From the NCBI GenBank assembly GCA_934408725.1, contig CAKRVB010000001.1, positions 124,001 through 188,000 on the forward strand: 64,000 nucleotides of DNA, written 5' to 3'. Made by a program: the position numbers and the translations under genes. The DNA comes from an uncultured Marvinbryantia sp. (GTDB taxonomy: Bacteria > Bacillota > Clostridia > Lachnospirales > Lachnospiraceae). Under the pieces are notes generated by a model. It made no database searches. It saw nothing but the letters and a program-made list of their open reading frames with translations, and was not told where the DNA came from. Shown here one piece after another: positions 27,225-34,776 of this stretch (positions are counted from its first letter, which is position 1; every line of letters begins with the position of its first letter).

Positions 27225-27943
27225 TTTTCTTTTCGCTTTCTTAAAATAGTTCCCGCTGTCATCGCTGCTGCTGCCAGTAACAGGCAATATTCTCCTGTGT
27301 TTGTCCGGTCGCCTGTTCCGACAGCCGCAGCGATACCTGTGCCTTTTTCCGACTGGACTGCCTGCATGTGAATCGTCACTTTATAATCCAGATTTCTCGT
27401 TTCTGCCAGATTTCCCATTTGTGTATCGATCTCTTTTTCTCCTGTATCCGGTTCAAATGGCCACCTCCAGTACAGTGTATAATCCAGACTGTCTCCGGCT
27501 GGCACCTGCTCTGTCACAGAACAGGTATCCAGATCTTCTATCCTTTTCCATACTGTTCTGCTGCCAAGAACCCAGCCTTTCGCTCTGGATAACCGCACCT
27601 GAAAGGGTGGATTCGGAAATCGTTCATTTCTTTCCGTCTCGATCCAGATTCGACAGTCTGCCTCATATTTTCCTTTGTTTCTTATGGAAAATGTGTAGCT
27701 TCCTTCTGTTCCCGGCGCCAATATCTTTTCTCCGTTTCCACTCTCTGCAGTCACCACGCCTTCTGCATTTTCGTAGCTGAAATGGAACAAATCGATATCC
27801 GTCTTTTTTCTCCATACGGTGCGGCTGTCTGAAACAGAAAATTCATTCAGGTTCTCCAGCTTTTTGTCTGCTGCCTCCACAGCTGACACCTGCACCAGTA
27901 GAAAGAGGGCAGTCATCAGGAAACATATGATACGATTAATCAA
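27221..27943 (-). CDS. Secreted protein with a C-terminal TNTGE anchor-like signal
   Basis: 240 residues from a TTG at 27941-27943 that overlaps the previous stop by 8 nt. No good ribosome binding site is seen, so coupling to the previous gene is assumed and the start is uncertain. A signal peptide (CFLMTALFLLVQVSAVEA) is followed by a beta-sandwich-like body with GTEGSYTFSIRNKGKYEADC, similar in pattern to the APGTKGSMSFSITGK part of the TasA-like protein. It ends TNTGE, then a hydrophobic helix and RKRKEK, a sorting-signal layout without LPXTG. It may be covalently attached and could anchor the fibre (inference). Confidence 0.73.
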   Translation of the reverse strand: MINRIICFLMTALFLLVQVSAVEAADKKLENLNEFSVSDSRTVWRKKTDIDLFHFSYENAEGVVTAESGNGEKILAPGTEGSYTFSIRNKGKYEADCRIWIETERNERFPNPPFQVRLSRAKGWVLGSRTVWKRIEDLDTCSVTEQVPAGDSLDYTLYWRWPFEPDTGEKEIDTQMGNLAETRNLDYKVTIHMQAVQSEKGTGIAAAVGTGDRTNTGEYCLLLAAAAMTAGTILRKRKEK

Positions 27944-28712
27944 TTTGGGTGATCGTAAGCTTCAGATCAAAGCTTTCTGTTTGAGGAGTCTCTTCGTCTC
28001 CAAGATAGGTATCAAGAAAATCAGAAATAGCAGCACCGGAATATGGAGCTGTCACACCCCCATTATATCTCCAGGCTCCTTTTACATCCTGTTCTGGTTC
28101 AAAGTCCCATTTCCAGCCGATGTGATAGGTTTTATCCAATTCCACATTTGGGTCATTGCGCACTGTTGTCAACTTTTCCAATGTTGTCTTCAAATCATCC
28201 AGCGTCATATTATATTGTGTATTATCTGTAATCGCCTGTTCCCCAAAATACCATTTAATCGGCTCGTAATCCTTTTGCATGGTTACCGTACATTCTTTCT
28301 CTGCAAATTTTCCTGCATCCAGCCTGTACTGCTTGTATTGTTCCCCAGATTTGGCTTCCAGCTTTACAGCCTTCTCATTACTTACCACTGCTTCCAGCTT
28401 TGTCGCCACCTCTGGCTTGCCGGTGATGCTGAAACTCATACTGCCCTTGGTTCCAGGTGCAATCTTCCGATCTGTGTTCGCAGAGACGACCGTATTGGCT
28501 GATGTATCATCACTTCCAGTATCATAAGATGTCTTAAATAATCCCATATCATCATTCACCTGAATCGTTACACCGAATTTGGCTACTCTTGCACTGTCAG
28601 ACCCACTATTGGTTGTGATATACTTTGCAAAAGTTCCAAACAGTACACCAGATGTTGCCACTGTCACTACCAGCAGTCCTGCTGCTGTTCTCATCATTTT
28701 ATTTTTTTCCAT
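27936..28712 (-). CDS. TasA/camelysin-like fibre protein
   Basis: 258 residues. The N-terminal region MMRTAAGLLVVTVATSGVLF then GTFAKY and SDSARVAKFGVTIQ is the signature of the TasA/CalY family, whose members are processed by SipW and in Bacillus form matrix fibres or surface proteins. The middle has APGTKGSMSFSITGKPEVAT and the end GWKWDFEPEQ and ESFDLKLTITQID. The gene lies 16 nt after sipW, matching the sipW-tasA arrangement. AAAGGATAATGGT precedes the ATG. Fibre formation is inferred from the family. Fold prediction would test it. Confidence 0.85.
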   Translation of the reverse strand: MEKNKMMRTAAGLLVVTVATSGVLFGTFAKYITTNSGSDSARVAKFGVTIQVNDDMGLFKTSYDTGSDDTSANTVVSANTDRKIAPGTKGSMSFSITGKPEVATKLEAVVSNEKAVKLEAKSGEQYKQYRLDAGKFAEKECTVTMQKDYEPIKWYFGEQAITDNTQYNMTLDDLKTTLEKLTTVRNDPNVELDKTYHIGWKWDFEPEQDVKGAWRYNGGVTAPYSGAAISDFLDTYLGDEETPQTESFDLKLTITQID

Positions 28713-28728
28713 ACCATTATCCTTTCTT

Positions 28729-29340
28729 CTATCTGCTTTCTTTTTCCGCTCTCAGTGCTTCCAGCTCTGCTTTCAGCACATTCGTATCCTTTCTTCTTCG
28801 CATCAGATCGTATAGCATCCACAGTAAAACCGGACAGACCACACTGATCAGGAATCCATTCCGTGTCTGCAGGAACATGACTACATTCCCCAGTCCTTTG
28901 AGCTTCGTCCGATAGACACCTACCAGATTTTTCGCCGGTACTGCCTGTGCATCTTTCGTATTGTTCGCATCGCCTCTGGTAGTCCACGTCAGGCTGCCAT
29001 CCTCTTCCGTCTGAATCTCTTCTACCCTGTGCGTCACAGTGGTACTTCCATTTCCCGCCGGATCGTAAAAGCAGATCACATCTCCCACCCGGACATCTTC
29101 CGCTGCAGTGCGCCTGCAGAATATCAGATCCCCAGATGCCAGCTCCGGGTACATACTGTCTGTCAGAATCACCATCGGAAAAATTCCTGCGATCCCCGGC
29201 ACCTGCTCCCTGTGCAGATATCCTTTTATAATCAGAACACTGTTCATCAGCAGCAGCGGAATCAGGAGTAAACAGAAAAACGCACCCGCTGCAGTCTGCA
29301 GACGATGCTTCCACGACACCGGTTTCTTTTTCTTTTGCAT
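28729..29340 (-). CDS. sipW: SipW-type signal peptidase I
   Basis: 203 residues from the ATG at 29338-29340, preceded by AAGGAG at good distance. An alternative ATG six bases earlier is too close to that site. It has an N-terminal helix (FFCLLLIPLLLMNSVLIIKGYL), the catalytic serine in TDSMYPELASGD, the box DVRVGDVICFYDP, the motif VTHRVEEI and a box-E-like TRGDANNTKD. A C-terminal helix follows. A His near the second catalytic position (THRV) instead of Lys places it in the ER/SipW-type group of the S26 family. It should release the FA(R/K)Y-type signal peptides of the three downstream products. Confidence 0.92.
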   Translation of the reverse strand: MQKKKKPVSWKHRLQTAAGAFFCLLLIPLLLMNSVLIIKGYLHREQVPGIAGIFPMVILTDSMYPELASGDLIFCRRTAAEDVRVGDVICFYDPAGNGSTTVTHRVEEIQTEEDGSLTWTTRGDANNTKDAQAVPAKNLVGVYRTKLKGLGNVVMFLQTRNGFLISVVCPVLLWMLYDLMRRRKDTNVLKAELEALRAEKESR

Positions 29341-29430
29341 CCACATCTCTCCTTCCTTTTTATCCTATTTCATCCTGTGAACAGCTTCCCTCCTGCATTT
29401 GATTTTACTGTTTCTCCGGATGTTGGAGCC

Positions 29431-29439
29431 ATTATAGCA
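29431..29439 (-). promoter_or_regulatory. Extended -10 element ahead of sipW
   Basis: TGCTATAAT on the minus strand is a perfect extended -10. It overlaps the stop codon of the LytTR gene. No -35 is present at 17 bases, which fits an activator-dependent promoter. The activator could be the LytTR protein. Confidence 0.5.
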
Positions 29440-30196
29440 TCCTTTTTTCCTTCTTTTTCTCTCTCGCATTTTCCGCACGTTTTTGCGCACAATCCTCATG
29501 GAAATACTGATCATATTCTTCCAGCACCTGTTTTCTTCCTCTCACCCGGATCGGAATTCTGCTGTTGTCTGCCAGCACAAATTCTTCTTCCACATCCCTG
29601 ATATAGTCCATATTTACCAGATAACTCTGATGGCAGTGCAGGAATCTTTTCTGGCCAATTCTGCTTTTCAGATCTCTCATTTTTTCCTGCGTCAGTATGC
29701 TGGATCCATCCCGCATATGGATGGTCACCACATGACGGTCGCTTTCCATATACATAATATCGTCAATCCCCGGGTAACGTTTCTGTCGCTGACTCTTTAC
29801 TGAAATCCGCTTTTTCTTCTGCTTTTCCAGAATCTGATCTGTCAGAATCTTTATTTTTTCTATATCATAGGGTTTCAATATGTAACCGGCTGCCTGCACT
29901 TCATAACTTTCTACCGCATAGTCCGGCGATGCGGTCAGAAATACAATGGCTCCCATCCAACCTATTTTTCTCAGCTCTCTGGCGACGTCCAGACCATTCA
30001 TTCCTCTCATATGAATATCCAGAAACAGAAGATCTGCTCTGAGATATTCCTCTTCTACATCAGCAATCAGATTTTCTCCTGATTCATATTCCAGAACAGC
30101 GACCCTTTCTCCCTTTTCCTGAAAATGCAGTAACAGCAGATCCTTAAGCATCTGTCTTTCCAGTTCCACATCATCACAAACTACAATTTTTCTCAT
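29432..30196 (-). CDS. LytTR-family response regulator
   Basis: 254 residues from the ATG at 30194-30196 (a GTG 15 nt upstream is also possible). The receiver domain has acidic DD in KIVVCDDVELE, the phosphorylated Asp in LLFLDIHMRGMNG, Thr in IVFLTASPDYAVESYE and Lys in YILKPYD. The C-terminal LytTR DNA-binding domain (about 150-240) shows DDIMYMESDRHVVTIHMRDG and FLHCHQSYLVNMDYI. No histidine kinase is next to it. Position just upstream of sipW suggests it switches the surface operon on. LytTR proteins bind direct repeats of about 9 bp, which I could not place with confidence. Confidence 0.9.
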   Translation of the reverse strand: MRKIVVCDDVELERQMLKDLLLLHFQEKGERVAVLEYESGENLIADVEEEYLRADLLFLDIHMRGMNGLDVARELRKIGWMGAIVFLTASPDYAVESYEVQAAGYILKPYDIEKIKILTDQILEKQKKKRISVKSQRQKRYPGIDDIMYMESDRHVVTIHMRDGSSILTQEKMRDLKSRIGQKRFLHCHQSYLVNMDYIRDVEEEFVLADNSRIPIRVRGRKQVLEEYDQYFHEDCAQKRAENAREKKKEKRML

Positions 30197-30229
30197 TTCG
30201 ATTACTCTCACATTTCTTTTGATAATCTA

Positions 30230-30259
30230 AATTTAGCATACCCAAATACCCTCATACAA
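30230..30259 (-). promoter_or_regulatory. Possible promoter of the LytTR gene
   Basis: TTGTAT (30254-30259) and TAAATT (30230-30235, with an upstream TGC) on the minus strand are 18 bases apart, divergent from the alcohol dehydrogenase promoter. Confidence 0.45.
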
Positions 30260-30304
30260 GAAAATACGTTCGCCTTATTCCCTCACGATTCGACATTCTC
30301 GGGC

Positions 30305-30350
30305 ATACCAATCGGTACATTGACAAACTATACTCGGACAGCGTATAGTT
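30305..30350 (+). promoter_or_regulatory. Promoter of the dehydrogenase operon with two operator-like palindromes
   Basis: TTGACA (30320-30325) and TATAGT (30344-30349) are 18 bases apart. AACTATAC and GTATAGTT (30326-30350) form a perfect inverted repeat across spacer and -10. Just upstream, ATACCAATCGGTAC (30305-30318) matches 11 of 14 bases of the TetR palindrome at 17800-17813. Confidence 0.75.
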
Positions 30351-30397
30351 TTATCATTAAATGTTTTGATTTTAAAAGTTCTGAGGAGAAAGTGATT

Positions 30398-31630
30398 ATG
30401 AATCTGTTAAAAAAAATCTATTGTCGGACCTTCCAGTCTGTTTTGAAAGCTGCCCTGCCATTTCTGCCCTACCGCAAACCCGAGATTATTCACTCAGTTC
30501 ATGGGATTCCACAAATTCTGGAAAAAAAGAAATGTGATCATATACTGATTATTACTGATACCGGTATCATCCGTAACGGTCTGCTTACCCGCCTGGAAGA
30601 TACTCTGGACCGCCATTTTATTCCTTATATCATATATGATGGCACCGTGGCCAATCCTACTACCACAAACGTCAATGAAGCTCTTGCCCTTTATCACGAA
30701 TATGACTGCAATGCCATCATTGGCTTTGGCGGCGGTTCCAGTATTGACTGTGCCAAAGCCGTAGGTGCCCGTGTAGCCAAACCTCATCAGCCCCTTGCAA
30801 AAATGAAAGGGATTCTGAAGGTACACAAGAAACTGCCTCTCCTCATCGCCATCCCAACCACAGCCGGCACCGGAAGTGAGACCACCCTGGCTGCTGTGAT
30901 CACGGATGCCGAGACACGGCACAAATATCCGATCAATGATTTCCCACTGATTCCTCAGGTCGCTGTTCTGGATCCAAAGGTCACTGCCAGTCTGCCACCT
31001 GCTCTCACTGCCACCACCGGCATGGATGCACTGACACATGCAGTGGAAGCCTATATCGGTAATTCCACTACCGCTGGTACCAGAGCTGATGCACTGTTTG
31101 CTGTAAAAATGATTTTTGAAAATATTGACCGTGCCTTCCATGACGGTTCTGATCTGGAAGCAAGAAAGAATATGCTGCTGGCTGCTTTTTCTGCCGGATG
31201 TGCTTTTTCCAAGTCTTATGTGGGATATGTCCATGCAGTGGCTCATTCACTGGGTGGTGAATACAATGTGCCTCACGGACTGGCTAATGCTGTTCTGCTC
31301 CCGTTTGTACTGGAATCTTACGGACATACAATCGATACGAAGCTTCATCAGCTGGCCATTGCCGCAGGAGTCGCAGACGAGGCTACCCCGGAGTCACAGG
31401 CTGCCACGCAGTTTATTCAAGCCATCAAGGATATGAAGAAACGTTTTTCCATCGGAGATACCATTCCTCAAATCCAGAAAGAAGATATCGCAAAACTGGC
31501 TTCTTATGCCGAAAAAGAAGCCAATCCCCTTTATCCCGTTCCAGTTCTTATGGATGCCAGACAGCTGGAATCGTTTTATTATCTTTTAATGGAGAAAAAT
31601 GAAACGAAAGAATCAAATCAGGAGGTGTGA
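30398..31630 (+). CDS. Iron-containing alcohol dehydrogenase
   Basis: 410-residue family III alcohol dehydrogenase that interconverts alcohols and aldehydes with NAD(P)H. The start at 30398 follows GAGGAGAAAGTGATT; a longer frame lacks a site and would begin inside the promoter. Motifs are the nucleotide-binding GFGGGSSIDCAKAVG (about 110), IPTTAGTGSE, the metal ligands in GMDALTHAVEAY and VHAVAHSLGG, and NVPHGLANAVLLP. It lies 3 nt before an aldehyde dehydrogenase gene, whose ribosome binding site is inside its 3' end. The pair can carry an alcohol to an acid or detoxify aldehydes. Substrate is unknown. Confidence 0.92.
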   Translation: MNLLKKIYCRTFQSVLKAALPFLPYRKPEIIHSVHGIPQILEKKKCDHILIITDTGIIRNGLLTRLEDTLDRHFIPYIIYDGTVANPTTTNVNEALALYHEYDCNAIIGFGGGSSIDCAKAVGARVAKPHQPLAKMKGILKVHKKLPLLIAIPTTAGTGSETTLAAVITDAETRHKYPINDFPLIPQVAVLDPKVTASLPPALTATTGMDALTHAVEAYIGNSTTAGTRADALFAVKMIFENIDRAFHDGSDLEARKNMLLAAFSAGCAFSKSYVGYVHAVAHSLGGEYNVPHGLANAVLLPFVLESYGHTIDTKLHQLAIAAGVADEATPESQAATQFIQAIKDMKKRFSIGDTIPQIQKEDIAKLASYAEKEANPLYPVPVLMDARQLESFYYLLMEKNETKESNQEV

Positions 31631-31633
31631 ACA

Positions 31634-33013
31634 ATGACTGAACAGGAAATCCGCTGTATCGTAGACGGACAGCGAAGCTTTTTTCTTACCGGCAATACTC
31701 TGGATGTGGAATTTCGCATTCAGTCCCTGCAAAAATTAAAAACTTTTATTTTAAAATATGAATCAGAGATCCACGCTGCCATTCAAAAAGATCTGGGAAA
31801 AAGTAACTTCGAGAGCTATATGTGCGAAACCGGTCTGACTTTAAGCGAGATCAGTTATATGCTGAAGCATGTGCGCTCCTTTGCAAAAGAAAAACGGGTT
31901 CACACACCACTGGCACAGTTTCATTCTAAAAGCTATCGCAAGCCATCTCCACATGGAGTCGTGCTGATTATGAGTCCATGGAACTATCCGTTTCTGCTGA
32001 CCATAGAGCCTCTGGTGGATGCAATTGCCGCAGGAAATACTGCTGTGATCAAACCAAGTGCTTACTCCCCGAATACCAGCGCCGTCATTTACCGCATGAT
32101 CAGTGAGTGTTTTTCCCCAGAATATGTCTCTGTCATCACCGGTGGCCGTGCTGAAAATACCTGCCTTCTTGGAGAAAAATTTGACTATATTTTCTTTACC
32201 GGAAGTCAGTCTGTGGGAAAAGAAGTTATGAGAAAGGCGGCAGAACATTTGACACCAGTTACCCTGGAGCTGGGTGGAAAGAGCCCTTGTATTGTGGAAA
32301 AAAGTGCCAACCTGAAGCTGGCTGCCAGAAGAATCGTATTTGGGAAATATTTGAACTGTGGTCAGACCTGCGTAGCACCAGATTATATCTATTGTGATAC
32401 ATCCGTGAAAGATGCACTGCTCAAAGAGCTCCAGCATCAGATTCGCAAACAGTTTGGAAAACAGCCATTAAATAATGCCAACTATGGAAATATCATCAAT
32501 GAGAAACATTTTCGACGTATCTGTTCTCTGATAGATCCATCTAAAGTTGTAGTCGGTGGCGAAACCAACCAGAAACGTCTGCAGATTGCTCCTACGGTTA
32601 TGGATCACGTTACCTTCCAGGATGCCGTTATGGAACAGGAGATCTTTGGCCCGGTTCTGCCAGTGCTCACTTACCAGACACTTGATGAGGCCATCAGTCA
32701 AATCCAATCCATGCCCCATCCGCTTGCTCTGTATCTGTTCACCTCTGATCAGACTATTGCACAGAAAGTCACTTCCCGCTGTGGATTCGGTGGTGGCTGC
32801 ATCAACGATACCATTATCCATCTGGCCACCAGCGAAATGGGATTTGGTGGATTTGGTGAAAGTGGCATGGGCTCTTATCATGGAAAAGACGGATTTGATA
32901 CTTTCAGCCATTATAAGAGTATCGTAGATAAAAAAACATGGCTGGACCTTCCTATGAGATACCAGCCATATCGTTCCCTTCATAACAAACTGATCCATAT
33001 GTTTCTGAAGTAG
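31634..33013 (+). CDS. Aldehyde dehydrogenase family protein (class 3-like)
   Basis: 459 residues; oxidises aldehydes with NAD(P)+. Motifs are SPWNYPFLLTIEPLVDAIAAG (about 114), FTGSQSVGKEVMRKAA, catalytic-region Glu in LELGGKSPCIV, and the active Cys in NCGQTCVAPDY. The C-terminal helix-rich end KLIHMFLK and the length match the class 3 (membrane-associating) group. The SD GGAGGTGTGAACA overlaps the alcohol dehydrogenase stop. Its TAG stop touches the stop codon of the convergent CapA-family gene with no base between. Confidence 0.92.
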   Translation: MTEQEIRCIVDGQRSFFLTGNTLDVEFRIQSLQKLKTFILKYESEIHAAIQKDLGKSNFESYMCETGLTLSEISYMLKHVRSFAKEKRVHTPLAQFHSKSYRKPSPHGVVLIMSPWNYPFLLTIEPLVDAIAAGNTAVIKPSAYSPNTSAVIYRMISECFSPEYVSVITGGRAENTCLLGEKFDYIFFTGSQSVGKEVMRKAAEHLTPVTLELGGKSPCIVEKSANLKLAARRIVFGKYLNCGQTCVAPDYIYCDTSVKDALLKELQHQIRKQFGKQPLNNANYGNIINEKHFRRICSLIDPSKVVVGGETNQKRLQIAPTVMDHVTFQDAVMEQEIFGPVLPVLTYQTLDEAISQIQSMPHPLALYLFTSDQTIAQKVTSRCGFGGGCINDTIIHLATSEMGFGGFGESGMGSYHGKDGFDTFSHYKSIVDKKTWLDLPMRYQPYRSLHNKLIHMFLK

Positions 33014-34219
33014 CTAGCCAATGGCCTGGCTGCGTTCCTGTATCTTGTGCATAGTTTCTTTTGCTTCTTCACCCGTCAGCGGCGTTGGCTGATAATTGTT
33101 GTAAGTAGTCTCAGAGGATACCCGACATGGAATCAGGTGATATTCGCTGACGGTGATGTTTTTTGCTCCATTTAGGACAAATTTTTGCTGAAAAATAAAG
33201 GTGTCCATCTCTGTTGGATGCGTGTTTCCTCCAAAGCAAAAATTTCCCAGGCTGTAGGCAATGATTTTTCCCTTATATTTTTCTATCCCCTGCACTACAT
33301 GGGGATGATGTCCCACCACCACGTCGGCACCTTCATCAATGGCCAGATGTGCCAGTGTTACCTGATTTTCATCCGGCACAGTAACCAGTTCATTGCTCCA
33401 GTGAAATACTGCAACAATGATATCTGCCTGCTGTTCTTTTAATTTTGCAATATCCTTCTTTACCTGTGGAATCCGCTCCAGATGATCATCCAGTTCATAA
33501 ATGCCAAACATCCCTACTCGGATACCTTTGATTTCCATTATTGCCACATTGTCATATCCAAATGTTTGGATTCCATTTGTTTCCAATATATTTACTGTAT
33601 CCTGAAAACTTTTTTCCCCGTAATCATGACTATGATTATTCGCTACATTGGCCACTTCCACCGATGAGGAAGTCAGAATCTTTACATAGTCCGGATCCCC
33701 CTTAAAAGCAAACTGCTTTTCCACGCGGGTAGTCTCTTCTGTCAGCGTTCCTTCCATATTCACAATGGTCAGATCATCTTCTTCAAAAATGCTTCTAACA
33801 TTTTTCAGGAAATATTCCGGCCCATACAGGTCATAATAAGCCGGCAATCCGGTATCCCATGCAAAATATTCATCCGTACCAAGAATACAATCTCCGGTAA
33901 AGGAAAGAAGAAGATCCTCTCCCACTGACTTTCCTGTTTCTGGAGATGCAGCTGGATTTTGCTTTTGGGTCTGACTTTCGGTATGTACGGATAAAATACC
34001 TCCAACAATTCCAATGACCAGAATTAAAACAGATCCAGCCAGCAAAATCTGGCTATATTTTTGTATACGCAGTCTCTTTCTCCTAATCTGCTTTCTGCAC
34101 TGGTTTAATTTTTCCCATTCTTCCCCATTCTCACATTTCAGCATTTTCTTTTGCAGCTTGCGCTCTATATGATATAGATGTTCCTGTCCTGTGAGTTTTT
34201 TCCAGATATTACGTAGCAT
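33014..34219 (-). CDS. CapA-family protein, membrane-anchored metallophosphoesterase-like
   Basis: 401 residues. A basic cytoplasmic N-terminus (1-55, with RKQIRRKRLRIQKY) precedes one membrane helix (ILLAGSVLILVIGIVGGIL). The outside domain is the CapA/PgsA fold: LLSFTGDCILGTD, TIVNMEGTLTEE, VANVANNHSHDYG, FHWSNE and VVGHHPHVVQGIE, the metal-site motifs of calcineurin-like phosphoesterases. CapA proteins take part in poly-gamma-glutamate capsule export in Bacillus. Other pgs/cap genes are absent here, so the polymer is not known. SD GAGGGGGAGTT precedes the ATG. Confidence 0.88.
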   Translation of the reverse strand: MLRNIWKKLTGQEHLYHIERKLQKKMLKCENGEEWEKLNQCRKQIRRKRLRIQKYSQILLAGSVLILVIGIVGGILSVHTESQTQKQNPAASPETGKSVGEDLLLSFTGDCILGTDEYFAWDTGLPAYYDLYGPEYFLKNVRSIFEEDDLTIVNMEGTLTEETTRVEKQFAFKGDPDYVKILTSSSVEVANVANNHSHDYGEKSFQDTVNILETNGIQTFGYDNVAIMEIKGIRVGMFGIYELDDHLERIPQVKKDIAKLKEQQADIIVAVFHWSNELVTVPDENQVTLAHLAIDEGADVVVGHHPHVVQGIEKYKGKIIAYSLGNFCFGGNTHPTEMDTFIFQQKFVLNGAKNITVSEYHLIPCRVSSETTYNNYQPTPLTGEEAKETMHKIQERSQAIG

Positions 34220-34261
34220 AACTCCCCCTCAACAACCATATTTCTTCTATTACAGACCACA

Positions 34262-34298
34262 GGGGACACTAAAAAAGCCACAAAACACCGTCCCCAAT
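34262..34298 (-). repeat. GGGGACGG intergenic repeat, copy A
   Basis: On the minus strand it runs ATTGGGGACGGTGTTTT to AGTGTCCCC, with GGGGAC/GTCCCC ends in inverted orientation. Copies B-E occur at 38254, 42709, 55716 and 56942. Confidence 0.75.
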
Positions 34299-34299
34299 G

Positions 34300-34335
34300 A
34301 AAAAAGACGCAGAGTTCAAATTCGAACTCTGCGTC
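34300..34335 (-). terminator. Terminator of the chelatase lipoprotein gene
   Basis: GACGCAGAGTTC and GAACTCTGCGTC form a perfect 12-bp stem with a 6-base loop, followed by TTTTTT on the minus strand. It follows the displaced C-terminal domain frame, which supports that frame being part of the transcript. Confidence 0.9.
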
Positions 34336-34388
34336 TGTGCGTCTTCGTATCTTCTATGCTACCATATCGAATACAAATGTCAAGCTTA

Positions 34389-34776
34389 TTATTCTGTTTT
34401 TTCCGGATTGGAAATGCTGACTACATGATCATACCATGTTCCCTTTGTTCCCAGAAGCGCCAGATCAAATTCTTCATCTACTGCTTCCACAGGGATATCG
34501 AAACCATATACTTCTTCGGTCTCTCCATCACTGTAAGTCACTTCATCTGTAGTAGGCTCAAGCAGTTCTGCGCCGTCTTTCTGTGCATCTTCTGCTTTTC
34601 CTACGAACAGATTCACGATGTTCTTGGATGCCAGACTGACATGGAAAATCATTTTACCATCTTTTACAGTAAGAGTACCTTTTCCATCGCATGCTTCATT
34701 GGCATGAAACATACTGCTATCGGTATCAAATTCTGCTGTATAGGTGCCATCTTCTAAGGCATTCTCTAATTTAGAG
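34389..34776 (-). CDS. C-terminal domain of the CbiK-type lipoprotein in the -1 frame
   Basis: After an A9 tract (34777-34785) near the end of the gene upstream, about 129 codons stay open in the -1 frame. They begin NSKLENALEDGTYTAEF and end VVSISNPEKTE. The sequence is a coherent small domain (GTLTVKDGKMIFHVSLAS, EEVYGFDIPVEAVDEEFDLA). It has no ribosome binding site or credible start: the first ATG is at 34712, inside the domain. A DGTYTAEF...GTLTVKDGKM domain commonly sits at the C-terminus of Lachnospiraceae surface proteins (from memory). It is therefore a continuation of the chelatase protein, reached by -1 frameshifting or transcript slippage on A9, or cut off by a one-base deletion. 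Confidence 0.8.

Noticed and set aside
34389..34712. Independent small gene starting at the ATG at 34710-34712
   Set aside because: No ribosome binding site, and the start would cut the domain. The same frame is open back to the A9 tract, so it belongs to the chelatase protein.
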